Assembly (NCBI GenBank): GCA_021821425.1
Contig: JAKACL010000057.1
Span: forward strand, 1-7,779
Length of the DNA stretch: 7,779 nt
Origin: Pseudomonadota bacterium
Lineage (GTDB): Bacteria; Pseudomonadota; Gammaproteobacteria; Burkholderiales; Thiobacillaceae
Reading direction: 5' to 3'
In this document: positions 1-6,538 of the stretch, piece by piece
Position numbering within the stretch: the stretch's first letter is position 1
Layout: each line of letters starts with the position of its first letter
Program-made: the position numbers and the translations under genes
Notes under the pieces: model-generated
What the model was told of the DNA's origin: nothing
Databases searched by the model: none
The model's input: only the letters and a program-made list of their open reading frames with translations

Positions 1-1019
1 TCATTGTTGTTGAGGGTATAGGTCCAGGCGCCTGCGGCGTTGAGGGTGAAGGTGCCGTAGGTGCCTGAAGCGGATTGCGGCTGGAATGCCGACTGGCCGG
101 CATCGGGATCGGCCACGGTGAGCGTGCCGGAGGTGGTGAGGGTGGTGTCTTCCGTCACCGTGCCGTTGTCCTGACCGCCGATGAGCGCGAGATCGTTGAC
201 CGGATTGACCGTCACGCTGACGCTGGTGCTGGCGGTGCCGCCCTGGCCGTCGCTGATCGTGTAGGCAATGCTGTCCGGGCCGTTGTAATCCGGATTGGGC
301 GTATAGGTGAGAGTGCCGTCAGGGTTCAGCGTCACGGTACCGTGGGCGGCGGTGGCGGCAATGACGGTGAGCGCGTTGCCGTCCGCATCGCTGTCGTTGG
401 CAAGAACGTTGATGTTGAGGCTGCCGTCTTCGTTCAGCGAGACGACATCCGGGGTGGCTACAGGCAGCGTGTTCGCGGGCGCGGCCGCAGGCTGCGGAGG
501 CGTAGTGGCAGCCCCTGCCTGCGCGTTTGCGGAGCCGTTCTCGATGCCTGCGATGTCTCCAGCGCCTGCGCCAGGTGCAAAGTTAAACGCGGTCGAACTC
601 GTGCCTTCCGCGATCCGCAGCAGGCGGACGAAGTCGCTGCCGGCGTTGTCGGCGCCGCCGTCCAGACCGGCCGCGGTCTCTTCGAGCTGGGCGTCGATGT
701 CCTCGCCGCGCTCGAGTGCCTGGATGATGCGCTCGGCCTCGCCGGCCGGCAGCGAGGCCTCGGCCACGTCGGGACGCGAGGTCGGCGCTGTTTCGGCGCT
801 GAACTGGAAAGTTTCGTCGGGGAGCAGGGTGAGCAGTTTGCCGTCAAGGAAGGCGAGCTGGACCTGGCCGCCCGGCATGGTGACGACGCTGTCGCCTTCG
901 CGCAGGACATCGCCGGCCCGCAGGGGACGCATCTGGCCTGCGGTGTCGCGGGCAAATGCCTGTCCTTCGACGGCAATAACCGTGGCAACTGCCTGAGGGG
1001 TCGAAACGTTTGTGTCCAT
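1..1019 (-). CDS. Lap-type giant surface adhesin, N-terminal part (retention module, cadherin-like and VCBS repeats); runs off the window
   Basis: An open frame of 339 codons starts at ATG 1019-1017 and continues past base 1 with no stop, so only the N-terminus is present. An AAAGG Shine-Dalgarno-like sequence lies 7 bases before the ATG. There is no cleavable signal peptide, as expected for a type I secretion substrate. Residues 1 to about 145 resemble the retention module of LapA-like proteins, and residues 115-118 read T-A-A-G, the di-alanine site that the periplasmic protease LapG cuts in LapA. A Pro/Ala-rich linker (about 148-188) follows. A cadherin-like domain (about 188-276) has a DSDADGN calcium-type motif and a TYTPNPDYNG strand, and a VCBS-type repeat begins at about 277. 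By family analogy the protein is exported by the transporter and adaptor encoded just upstream and anchored in the outer membrane to mediate biofilm adhesion. The C-terminal RTX/secretion signal should lie beyond base 1. Family assignment is firm; the adhesive role is inferred. Confidence 0.9.
   Translation of the reverse strand, partial: MDTNVSTPQAVATVIAVEGQAFARDTAGQMRPLRAGDVLREGDSVVTMPGGQVQLAFLDGKLLTLLPDETFQFSAETAPTSRPDVAEASLPAGEAERIIQALERGEDIDAQLEETAAGLDGGADNAGSDFVRLLRIAEGTSSTAFNFAPGAGAGDIAGIENGSANAQAGAATTPPQPAAAPANTLPVATPDVVSLNEDGSLNINVLANDSDADGNALTVIAATAAHGTVTLNPDGTLTYTPNPDYNGPDSIAYTISDGQGGTASTSVSVTVNPVNDLALIGGQDNGTVTEDTTLTTSGTLTVADPDAGQSAFQPQSASGTYGTFTLNAAGAWTYTLNNN
666..677 (-). other. 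Predicted LapG cleavage motif (T-A-A-G) in the adhesin retention module
   Basis: Codons ACC-GCG-GCC-GGT encode Thr115-Ala116-Ala117-Gly118 of the adhesin. In LapA of Pseudomonas fluorescens the LapG protease cleaves between the two alanines of a TAAG sequence at a similar distance from the N-terminus. Here the motif follows an acidic helix-like stretch (EDIDAQLEE), as in other retention modules. The match of sequence and position is seen directly; cleavage is inferred, and no lapG gene is visible in the window. Confidence 0.75.
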
Positions 1020-1118
1020 CTGCCAACCTTTGTTCAATAGGGTTTGGGTGCCCATTCAGGCACGTCTGCAAGAGTTAACGGCAGACGCTCCGGTTTCCGT
1101 ATTGGACTGAGGTACAGG
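1020..1118 (-). promoter_or_regulatory. Leader/intergenic region before the adhesin with two inverted repeats
   Basis: These 99 bases separate the regulator stop codon from the adhesin start. They contain an inverted repeat CGTCTGC / GCAGACG (1063-1069 and 1081-1087, 11-base loop) and, touching it, GTGCC / GGCAC (1048-1052 and 1059-1063, 6-base loop). Neither is followed by a T-run on the minus strand, so they are poor intrinsic terminators. They could be operator sites for the adjacent LuxR-type regulator or mRNA stem-loops that set adhesin expression. I found no convincing -35/-10 pair. An AAAGG ribosome-binding site sits at about 1027-1031. Confidence 0.45.
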
Positions 1119-1766
1119 TCAGGCGGATTTTTTCAGGGGGGCGGGTGTCGAGTCCTCGACACCGTTGACGAGCAGCGCGAGCTGCATGCGGTCGCGTACG
1201 CCGAGTTTCTCGAAGGCCGCGCTCAAATGCGCCTTGACGGTTCGCTCGGTGATGTTCATCGCACGGGCGATTTCCTTGTTGGTCGAGCCGCGCGCCACGG
1301 CCACGGCCACCTGGCGTTCGCGCTGGCTCAGCAGGTCGAGCGAGACGTCCGGGGCGGCACTGCCGCGCATGGCAAGGCCCTGCATCAGGCGTTGCATCAG
1401 GCGCGGGCCGACCCACAAGCCGCCATGTTCGACGACCCCGGCCACCTGGCGCAGCACAGAGGGCAGCGTCAGCGCACTGCAATAGCCGGAGGCCCCCGCG
1501 GCCAGGACCGCGAGGCCTTGATCGTCTTCGGGCACGTTCGACAGCACCACGACGGGTGCATGCGGTGCCGCGGTGCGGACTCCACGGACCGAGGCGGCGG
1601 CGGCATGACGGTTGCCGGCGACATGCAGCCAGATCACGGCGGCGTCTGCCAGCGGGGCAGGATCGATCTGCCCGCCCGCGTCGCTTAGCAGCACGGCATC
1701 GGGGAACGCTTCCAGCCAGCGGGGAATCGGCTGCGGCCGCGCGGTGACGAAGATCTGGCGTGTCAT
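1119..1766 (-). CDS. LuxR/GerE-family transcriptional regulator with a degenerate (phosphorylation-dead) receiver-like domain
   Basis: This 215-residue protein has a C-terminal GerE helix-turn-helix at about residues 146-203 (LLSQRERQV, TNKEIARAMNITERTVKAHL). It is the size of a NarL/FixJ-type response regulator. The N-terminal 125 residues show the alternating pattern of a receiver (VIWLHV, PVVVLSN, AGASGY, GGLWVGP) but lack its chemistry. There is no acidic pair after strand 1, the phospho-acceptor Asp position reads His48 (WLH), and the conserved Lys after the GY motif is Ala98. It probably acts without phosphorylation. I chose ATG 1766, four bases after the adaptor stop, because it follows a GGAACG sequence and begins just before the first strand; an upstream ATG at 1802 would overlap the adaptor. 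Its place between the secretion genes and the adhesin suggests that it controls this locus, which is inference. Confidence 0.85.
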   Translation of the reverse strand: MTRQIFVTARPQPIPRWLEAFPDAVLLSDAGGQIDPAPLADAAVIWLHVAGNRHAAAASVRGVRTAAPHAPVVVLSNVPEDDQGLAVLAAGASGYCSALTLPSVLRQVAGVVEHGGLWVGPRLMQRLMQGLAMRGSAAPDVSLDLLSQRERQVAVAVARGSTNKEIARAMNITERTVKAHLSAAFEKLGVRDRMQLALLVNGVEDSTPAPLKKSA

Positions 1767-1770
1767 CCGG

Positions 1771-3186
1771 CTAGCGTTCCGTAAAGGCATGGGTCTTGGC
1801 ACGGATCACGGGCTTCAACAGATAGGCCAGCACGCTCTTGCGGCCGGTCATGATATCCACTTCGGCGACCATCCCGGGGAGGATCGGCATGTCCTTGCCC
1901 AGCGAGGGTTTAAGGGTCCGCACCCTCACCAGGTAGAAGGCATTGCCTTCCTCGTCGGTGACGGTGTCGGCGGCAATCTGGTCGATCACCGCTTCCAGTC
2001 CGCCGTAGATCGCGAAATCATAGGCGGAAAAGCGCACCGTCGCCTTTTGTCCCGGCCACAGGAAGGCGATGTCTTTGGGCAGGATTTTCGTCTCCAGCAG
2101 CAGAGCGTCGTCGGTCGGCACGATTTCCACGATTTCCTTGCCCGGCTGCAGCACGCCGCCCACGGTGGTGACCAGCAGGCGTTTGACGGTGCCCTTGACC
2201 GGCGACTTGACGCTGGCCTGCTCGACGCGGTCGGACAGCGCCGTGCTGCCTTCGGACAGGCTGTTGAGCTTGGCCACGGTCTCGCCCAGTTCGTTGCGCA
2301 TCTCGTTGCGGAAGGTGATCTCCTGCTCCTGCACCTTGCGAGACGCTTCCGAAATGGCGGACTGCAGGCGCACGATCTGGGCGGCCGCCTGGTCGCGTTC
2401 GCCGCGGTAGCGGCTGACGTCGCGCTCGAGCCGTAGCAGTTCCACGTCCGAAACCGCCCCGGACGCCGCCAGCGGCCGGGTCATCGTCAGTTCGCGGGCG
2501 GTGAGGTCGTAGGCTTGCGCCGCCTGCTCGCGCCGCGAGCGCACCTCGACCAGCTCCTGCTGGCGCTGCGCCAGCTGCTGGCGCGCAATGCCGATCTGAG
2601 CCTCCAGCTCGCGGCGGCGCGCGTCGTACATGCTGCGCTCCTCCTCCACCAGATTGGGGTCTTCCTGCATGACTTCGGGCGGCAGTTGGAACGGCGTGTT
2701 TTCCGCCAGCGCGCGCAGGCGTGCGGCCTTGGCCAGGAGCGCGAGATACTGGACGCGGTTTTCGCGCAGCGAGGAAACGAAGCGCGTCTTGTCGATGCGG
2801 AACAGCAGCTGGCCCGCTTCGACCGCCTGGCCTTCGCGCACCAGGATTTCCGCGATCACGCCGCCGTCGACCGCCTGCACCACCTGTACCTGGCGCGAAG
2901 GAATGACCTTGCCGGTTCCGCGCGTGACTTCGTCCACCGTGGCAAACGCGGCCCACAGCACCAGCAGCAGCAGAAGCACGCCGATAAAACGCAGCAGATA
3001 GCGTGCGCGCAAAGGTTCCTGATCCATTCGCGCCCAGTCGGCATCGGCCGCCCAACCGAGCGATGCGTCCGGTCGCGGCGGAATCCAGCGGGCAAACAGG
3101 CGGTCCAGCAGCGGCCGCGCATGTTTGGACCAGCCTGCCGAACTGTCGGCAAAGCGTGCGATGGAGGCGAACAGCCCGGCTTTCAT
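1771..3186 (-). CDS. HlyD/LapC-type periplasmic adaptor (membrane fusion protein) of a type I secretion system
   Basis: This 471-residue adaptor links the inner-membrane ABC transporter to an outer-membrane TolC-type channel. A cytoplasmic N-terminus of about 60 residues, of the length seen in LapC-like adaptors, precedes one membrane span at about 65-84. A lipoyl/barrel-sandwich half follows (about 95-135; AVDGGVIAEILVREGQAVEAGQ). A long Glu/Gln/Arg-rich coiled-coil hairpin spans about 180-310, and the second lipoyl half and beta-barrel domain about 320-420. The C-terminus carries the HlyD family signature (PGMVAEVDIMTGRKSVLAYLLKPV region, 437-460). ATG 3186 overlaps the transporter stop codon (ATGA) and is preceded by GGGAAAG, so the two genes are almost certainly translationally coupled. 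The open frame continues further upstream to 4236, but that part lies out of frame inside the transporter gene and is not this protein. Length and motifs are complete. Confidence 0.95.
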   Translation of the reverse strand: MKAGLFASIARFADSSAGWSKHARPLLDRLFARWIPPRPDASLGWAADADWARMDQEPLRARYLLRFIGVLLLLLVLWAAFATVDEVTRGTGKVIPSRQVQVVQAVDGGVIAEILVREGQAVEAGQLLFRIDKTRFVSSLRENRVQYLALLAKAARLRALAENTPFQLPPEVMQEDPNLVEEERSMYDARRRELEAQIGIARQQLAQRQQELVEVRSRREQAAQAYDLTARELTMTRPLAASGAVSDVELLRLERDVSRYRGERDQAAAQIVRLQSAISEASRKVQEQEITFRNEMRNELGETVAKLNSLSEGSTALSDRVEQASVKSPVKGTVKRLLVTTVGGVLQPGKEIVEIVPTDDALLLETKILPKDIAFLWPGQKATVRFSAYDFAIYGGLEAVIDQIAADTVTDEEGNAFYLVRVRTLKPSLGKDMPILPGMVAEVDIMTGRKSVLAYLLKPVIRAKTHAFTER

Positions 3187-5351
3187 GCGGCTTTCCCGAT
3201 GCGGCCCTGGCGCAACGCCTCGACCACCTGTGCCTTGGGACCGTCCGCCACGACCTTGCCGCCGTCGATCACGATGATGCGGTCGACCAGGTCCAGCAGC
3301 GAGGTGCGGTGCGTCACCACCAGCAGCGTCTTGCCGGTGGCAAAGCTGCGCAGCTGCTGCTTGATGTCCTCTTCGCTGGAATGGTCCATCGAGCCGGTCG
3401 GCTCGTCCATCAGCAGGATCGGCGGGTCGTTGATGGTGGCGCGCGCGATGGCGACCGCCTGGCGCTGGCCGCCGGACAGCGACTCGCCGCGTTCGCCCAC
3501 GGTCATGTCGAAGCCCCGGGGGTGGCTGTTGACGAATTCGAGCAGGCCACCCACCTGCGCGGCCCGCAGCACGGCGGCATCGTCGGCGGTCGGTGCGGAG
3601 ATGGTCAGATTGTCGCGCAGGCTGCCGTAGAACAGCATCACGTCCTGCGGCACGTAGCCGATGTTGCGGCGCAGTTCGGCCGGATCGAGCTGGCGCAGGT
3701 CGGCGCCATCCACCAGCACCGCGCCCGAGGTGGGCTGGTACAGGCCGAGAATGAGCTTTTCCAGCGTGGTCTTGCCGGAGCCGACGCGGCCGAGGATCGC
3801 CACGTGCTCGCCGGCGCGGATCTTCAGCGAGACGTTGCGCAGTGCGGCATGGTCCTGGCCGGGGTAGTTGAAGTCGACATCCTTGAACTCGATCTCGCCG
3901 CTGAAATGCCGGCGGGTCACGAAATTGGAGTCGGCCGGCCGCTCGACTGGCTGCTGCAGGATGTCGTCCAGCGACTTCAGCGCAGTCGCCGCGTTGTGAT
4001 ACTGGGTGAGCAGGCCGGCTATCTGGCCGACCGGCGCCATTGCGCGCGACGCCAGCATGGTGCTGGCGATGAGTCCGCCGAGCGTCAGATTGCCGTCCGC
4101 AATCAGGTACACGCCTACCACCACGACCATCACGTTGACCAGTTGCTGGGCCCACATCGCGCCGTTGATGGTGGACGACGACAGCAGCCGCAACTGCGCG
4201 CCGACGCGCGACAGGAACGCCGCGCTCGTTTCCCACTTGCGCTGCATCACGCTTTCGGCACCGAGCGCCTTGATCGCTTCGAGGCCGACCAGGCTTTCGA
4301 CCAGCGTCGCGTTGCGCATCGCGCTGGCGCGGTAGGTGGTTTCAGACAGCTCGTGCATCTTGCTGTGCACGGTCAGGGCATAGGCCATCACCAGCAGGAT
4401 GCCGAACAGAATGGGCAGGATCAGCGGCCAGCCGATCCAGCCGATGACCACGAGGAAAATCAGCGCAAACGGCAGGTCGATGAAGGCCGTCACCGTGGCC
4501 GAGGTGATGAAGTCGCGGATCGTCTCGAAGGACCGCAGGTTGGCAGCGAACGAGCCGGCGGAGAGCGGCCGGTTTTCCAGACGCAGGCCCAGCACGCGTT
4601 CCATGATGTAGGCGGACAGCCGCACATCGACCCGGCTGCTGGCCAGGTCGAGAAAATAGCCGCGCATGGTGCGCAGCACCAGGTCCGCGACCAGCACGAT
4701 CACCAGGCCGCCCGCCAGCATCCACAGGGTCTCGATCGCGTGATTGGGCACCACGCGGTCGTACACGTTCATCGTGAACAGCGGCAGTGCCACGGCGAAC
4801 ACGTTGATCATGAATGCCGCCAGCAGCACGTCGCGGTACAGCGGCGTGTTGTCGGCCAGCGTGCCCCAGAACCAGTGGCGATGTTTGACGCGGCCGACTT
4901 CCGGGGTGCGCGCATCGAAACGGAACTCCGGCCGCGCCAGGATCGCGTGGCCGGAATAGCGGGCCGCCAGCTCGTCGCGGGGCAGCAGAGCCTCGGCTTC
5001 TCCCAGTTCGGGAAAGATCAGGCGGGCGGTCCGGCCGTCGTCCTGCCAGCCCTGCAGCACGCAGGCTTCCTCGCCGTCGAGCAGCAGCACGGCGGGAAAC
5101 AGGGCGATGTTGAGCGCGTCGAGGGGTTTCTTCACCACATTGCTGGCAAAGCCGGCCCGTTTGGCGGCGCGGCGGAAGAGGGACGGGGTGAGGCGATTGT
5201 CGACCAGCGGCAGCCCGTCGATGGCCGCCTGACGGCTCAGGGTACCCCCGTGCGCCTGCACCACCACGAGCAGACATTCGAGCAGCGTGTCGGGTGCGCC
5301 GGCGGGCGAGGCGGCATCCAACGTCTTTTCGGTCCCTGTCGTGTTGTTCAA
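3183..5351 (-). CDS. Type I secretion ABC transporter (LapB-type permease/ATPase with degenerate C39-like domain)
   Basis: This 722-residue half-transporter exports the adhesin across the inner membrane in one step with the adaptor and an outer-membrane pore. Residues about 20-145 form a C39 peptidase-like domain. By my alignment Thr22 occupies the catalytic Cys position, so it should bind substrate without cutting it, as in HlyB and LapB. Hydrophobic spans lie at about 175-198, 208-228, 284-328 and 398-450. The ATPase has Walker A GRVGSGKTT (521-529), Q-loop Gln569, signature LSGGQ (625-629), Walker B ILLMDE with catalytic Glu650 and switch His681, so it looks functional. The only suitable start in this frame is TTG 5351; no ATG or GTG occurs between it and the upstream in-frame stop at 5388. 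No clear Shine-Dalgarno sequence is visible, and a stem-loop lies 10 bases upstream. It is the first gene of the leftward operon. Confidence 0.95.
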   Translation of the reverse strand: MNNTTGTEKTLDAASPAGAPDTLLECLLVVVQAHGGTLSRQAAIDGLPLVDNRLTPSLFRRAAKRAGFASNVVKKPLDALNIALFPAVLLLDGEEACVLQGWQDDGRTARLIFPELGEAEALLPRDELAARYSGHAILARPEFRFDARTPEVGRVKHRHWFWGTLADNTPLYRDVLLAAFMINVFAVALPLFTMNVYDRVVPNHAIETLWMLAGGLVIVLVADLVLRTMRGYFLDLASSRVDVRLSAYIMERVLGLRLENRPLSAGSFAANLRSFETIRDFITSATVTAFIDLPFALIFLVVIGWIGWPLILPILFGILLVMAYALTVHSKMHELSETTYRASAMRNATLVESLVGLEAIKALGAESVMQRKWETSAAFLSRVGAQLRLLSSSTINGAMWAQQLVNVMVVVVGVYLIADGNLTLGGLIASTMLASRAMAPVGQIAGLLTQYHNAATALKSLDDILQQPVERPADSNFVTRRHFSGEIEFKDVDFNYPGQDHAALRNVSLKIRAGEHVAILGRVGSGKTTLEKLILGLYQPTSGAVLVDGADLRQLDPAELRRNIGYVPQDVMLFYGSLRDNLTISAPTADDAAVLRAAQVGGLLEFVNSHPRGFDMTVGERGESLSGGQRQAVAIARATINDPPILLMDEPTGSMDHSSEEDIKQQLRSFATGKTLLVVTHRTSLLDLVDRIIVIDGGKVVADGPKAQVVEALRQGRIGKAA

Positions 5352-5360
5352 GTGACTGTG

Positions 5361-5377
5361 GGCAAGTGGGGCTTGCC
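5361..5377 (-). promoter_or_regulatory. Perfect stem-loop just upstream of the transporter start codon
   Basis: A 6-bp perfect stem (GGCAAG/CTTGCC) with a 5-base loop lies 10 to 26 bases before the TTG start at 5351, on the transcript strand of the secretion operon. It occupies the place where a Shine-Dalgarno sequence would normally be, and none is otherwise visible. It could limit translation of the first gene. The structure is seen in the sequence; its function is a guess. Confidence 0.35.
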
Positions 5378-5499
5378 GCTCTGATAATCAATACGGATGC
5401 GCATTTAACGGTTTTTGGGCCGGCTTCTTTAATAGGGTGGCGTACGCAGCCCGTCATGTCCGAACGAAACGGGGATTTCGCGCATTCGCAGGAAGGTTG

Positions 5500-5531
5500 G
5501 GCACTCCCGGTTCGGGTCCGGGGAGTATGCC
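5500..5531. repeat. GC-rich stem-loop of unknown role
   Basis: GGCA-CTCCCGG pairs with CCGGGGAG-TA-TGCC around a 7-base loop (5511-5517), giving about 11 base pairs with one bulged G and a TA bulge. It is followed on the plus strand by an A-rich, not T-rich, stretch, so it is not a standard intrinsic terminator on that strand. On the minus strand the T-run precedes the stem, so it fails there too. It might be part of a small RNA, a leader structure or a mobile palindromic element; only one copy is visible. Confidence 0.35.
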
Positions 5532-5628
5532 AAAAATTTCGGCAATTTCATGCAGCAGGGGCTGGCTGCCAGCTGAAGCACGCGCGGGTTTTCAAATAAG
5601 GTTATATTCGGCCGCAACGGATAAGAAC

Positions 5629-6392
5629 ATGAGTTGACTTGAAACCCACCCGTCTCCTGCTGCTTGCAGTGATCGTCATCGTGCTGGCCATCGCGGCCTG
5701 GCAATGGCGTGCGGGCATGGGCGGGGCGGACGCCGGCAAGCTGGAGATCGAGCATATCGAATTCGGCTTCGACGGCGTGCTGGAACTGCTGATCGACGTA
5801 AGGCCTGTTGCCGGACAACAGCGAAATCGCCCGCATCGGCGGCGACGAGGTCTACATCATCGTCGACCATGCGGCTGGCCTGCCCCGGCAGACGGCGGTG
5901 AACGTCTCGGCCGTTCAGTTGAACCGGGGCCACCTGCTCAATTCGGTCAGGGACGCGCTGCAGGTGTCGGGGATTGCCCCGGAGCAGCTCGAACTGGAAA
6001 TCACCGAGAGCTTCGTGCTGGCGGACCGCGACCAGTCCTTCAAGACGCTGTCGGAACTCAAGGCGCTGGGCGTGCGCCTGTCGATCGACGATTTCGGGAC
6101 CGGCTATTCCTCGCTGGCCTATCTGCAGCAACTCAAGGTGCACAAGCTGAAAATCGACTTGTCCTTCGTGCGTGACGTGACGACCAACAGCGGCAATGCC
6201 TCCATCGTCAAGGCCGTCATTGCGCTCGGCCACAGCCTGGGTCTGGAAGTCATTGCCGAGGGCGTCGAGGAGGACGCACAGGCGCGCTATCTGCATTCGC
6301 TGCAGTGCGACGTGATTCAGGGCTATCTGATCAGCCGGCCGCTGCCGGCCGAGGACATGACGCAGTTTCTGCAGACCTACCGGCCGTCCTGA
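5629..6392 (+). pseudogene. Decayed GGDEF-EAL (c-di-GMP phosphodiesterase) gene: start frameshift, internal deletion
   Basis: The 3' part (frame from about 5808 to TGA 6390-6392) encodes the latter two thirds of an EAL domain: NVSA, LEITES, DDFGTGYSSLAYL, LKIDLSFV, AEGVE and QGYLISRP. All are canonical, so the ancestor was probably an active phosphodiesterase and not a LapD-type degenerate receptor. The EAL motif itself and the preceding roughly 80 residues are absent. Only a GGDEF fragment (ARIGGDEVYIIVD, about 5829-5867) precedes it, and it runs directly into TAVNVSA near 5885-5905. Bases 5639 to about 5797 encode one membrane span (LLLLAVIVIVLAIAAW) in a different frame. The best start, ATG 5629 after GGATAAG, hits TGA after two codons; removing one T at 5634/5635 restores M-S-D-L-K-P-T-R leading into the span. 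With two frame breaks and a missing catalytic segment, no active enzyme can be made. A short TTG-started product remains possible. Confidence 0.8.
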
Positions 6393-6411
6393 TCGCGTGT
6401 GCCGGAAATGG

Positions 6412-6447
6412 AAAAGGGGCTGGCCTGAGCCAACCCCTTGTCTTGTT
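6412..6447. terminator. Bidirectional intrinsic terminator between the EAL remnant and tRNA-Arg
   Basis: AAGGGG-C-TGGC pairs with GCCA-A-CCCCTT (6414-6424 and 6429-6439), giving ten base pairs with one C/A mismatch and a CTGA loop. On the plus strand it is followed by GTCTTGTTT, and on the minus strand by TTTTCC-like sequence after CCCC. It starts 20 bases after the EAL remnant stop and lies just beyond the tRNA-Arg 3' end, so it can end transcription from both sides. Confidence 0.8.
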
Positions 6448-6524
6448 TGGTGCGCCCGAAGAGATTCGAACTCCTGACCCCTTGGTTCGTAGCCAAGTAC
6501 TCTATCCAGCTGAGCTACGGGCGC
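6448..6524 (-). tRNA. tRNA-Arg (anticodon ACG)
   Basis: On the minus strand this 77-base gene folds as a complete cloverleaf. The acceptor stem is GCGCCCG/CGGGCGC, the D arm contains AGCTGGATA, and the anticodon stem CTTGG/CCAAG encloses the loop CTACGAA with anticodon ACG. The T arm contains GTTCGAAT, the discriminator is A and CCA is encoded. ACG, read as ICG after deamination, decodes CGU/CGC/CGA. It has its own promoter (see the separate entry) and is followed by the bidirectional terminator. Its 3' end borders the accessory region. Confidence 0.97.
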
Positions 6525-6538
6525 TTTGAAGGTTGCGC

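Larger units (their letters stand above)
5352..5628. other. Intergenic spacer between the divergent transporter gene and broken EAL gene; several stem-loops, no convincing gene
   Basis: I see no supportable gene in these 277 bases. Short open frames on both strands lack recognisable domains or ribosome-binding sites. There are four inverted repeats: GGCAAG/CTTGCC (5361-5377), CGAAA/TTTCG (5465-5480), a longer GC-rich stem-loop (5500-5531) and GCTGG/CCAGC (5561-5573). A TATATT at 5603-5608 could be a -10 box for the plus-strand gene, but no matching -35 is present. The transporter promoter should lie on the minus strand here, and none is clear by eye. No GEMM-type c-di-GMP riboswitch pattern was found. 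Confidence 0.5.

Noticed and set aside
75..1040. Plus-strand open frames over the first kilobase
   Set aside because: They are shadows of the minus-strand adhesin N-terminus, which has a ribosome-binding site, a retention module and recognisable repeat domains.
1771..4236. An 821-residue reading of the adaptor frame
   Set aside because: The first 350 residues are out-of-frame transporter DNA with low-complexity composition; the real adaptor starts at 3186 with a ribosome-binding site and an ATGA overlap.
3003..5384. A 793-codon open frame on the plus strand opposite the transporter and part of the adaptor
   Set aside because: Its His/Gln/Arg-rich translation has no domain. It is the antisense shadow of a GC-rich gene whose minus-strand frame shows every ABC transporter motif.
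5352..5628. A c-di-GMP riboswitch controlling the locus
   Set aside because: The GEMM-type conserved core could not be found; the stem-loops present do not fit that fold.
5437..5637. A 66-codon plus-strand frame in the spacer
   Set aside because: No ribosome-binding site, no recognisable domain and a GTG start; it spans stem-loops and overlaps the likely start of the EAL gene.
5429..5836. A 135-codon minus-strand frame upstream of the transporter
   Set aside because: It crosses the spacer and the EAL remnant with no domain, and its composition looks random.
5808..6392. The EAL remnant as a LapD-type receptor
   Set aside because: LapD has degenerate EAL motifs and an N-terminal HAMP/periplasmic module, whereas this fragment keeps canonical DDFGTGYSSL, AEGVE and QGY motifs and lacks those domains.
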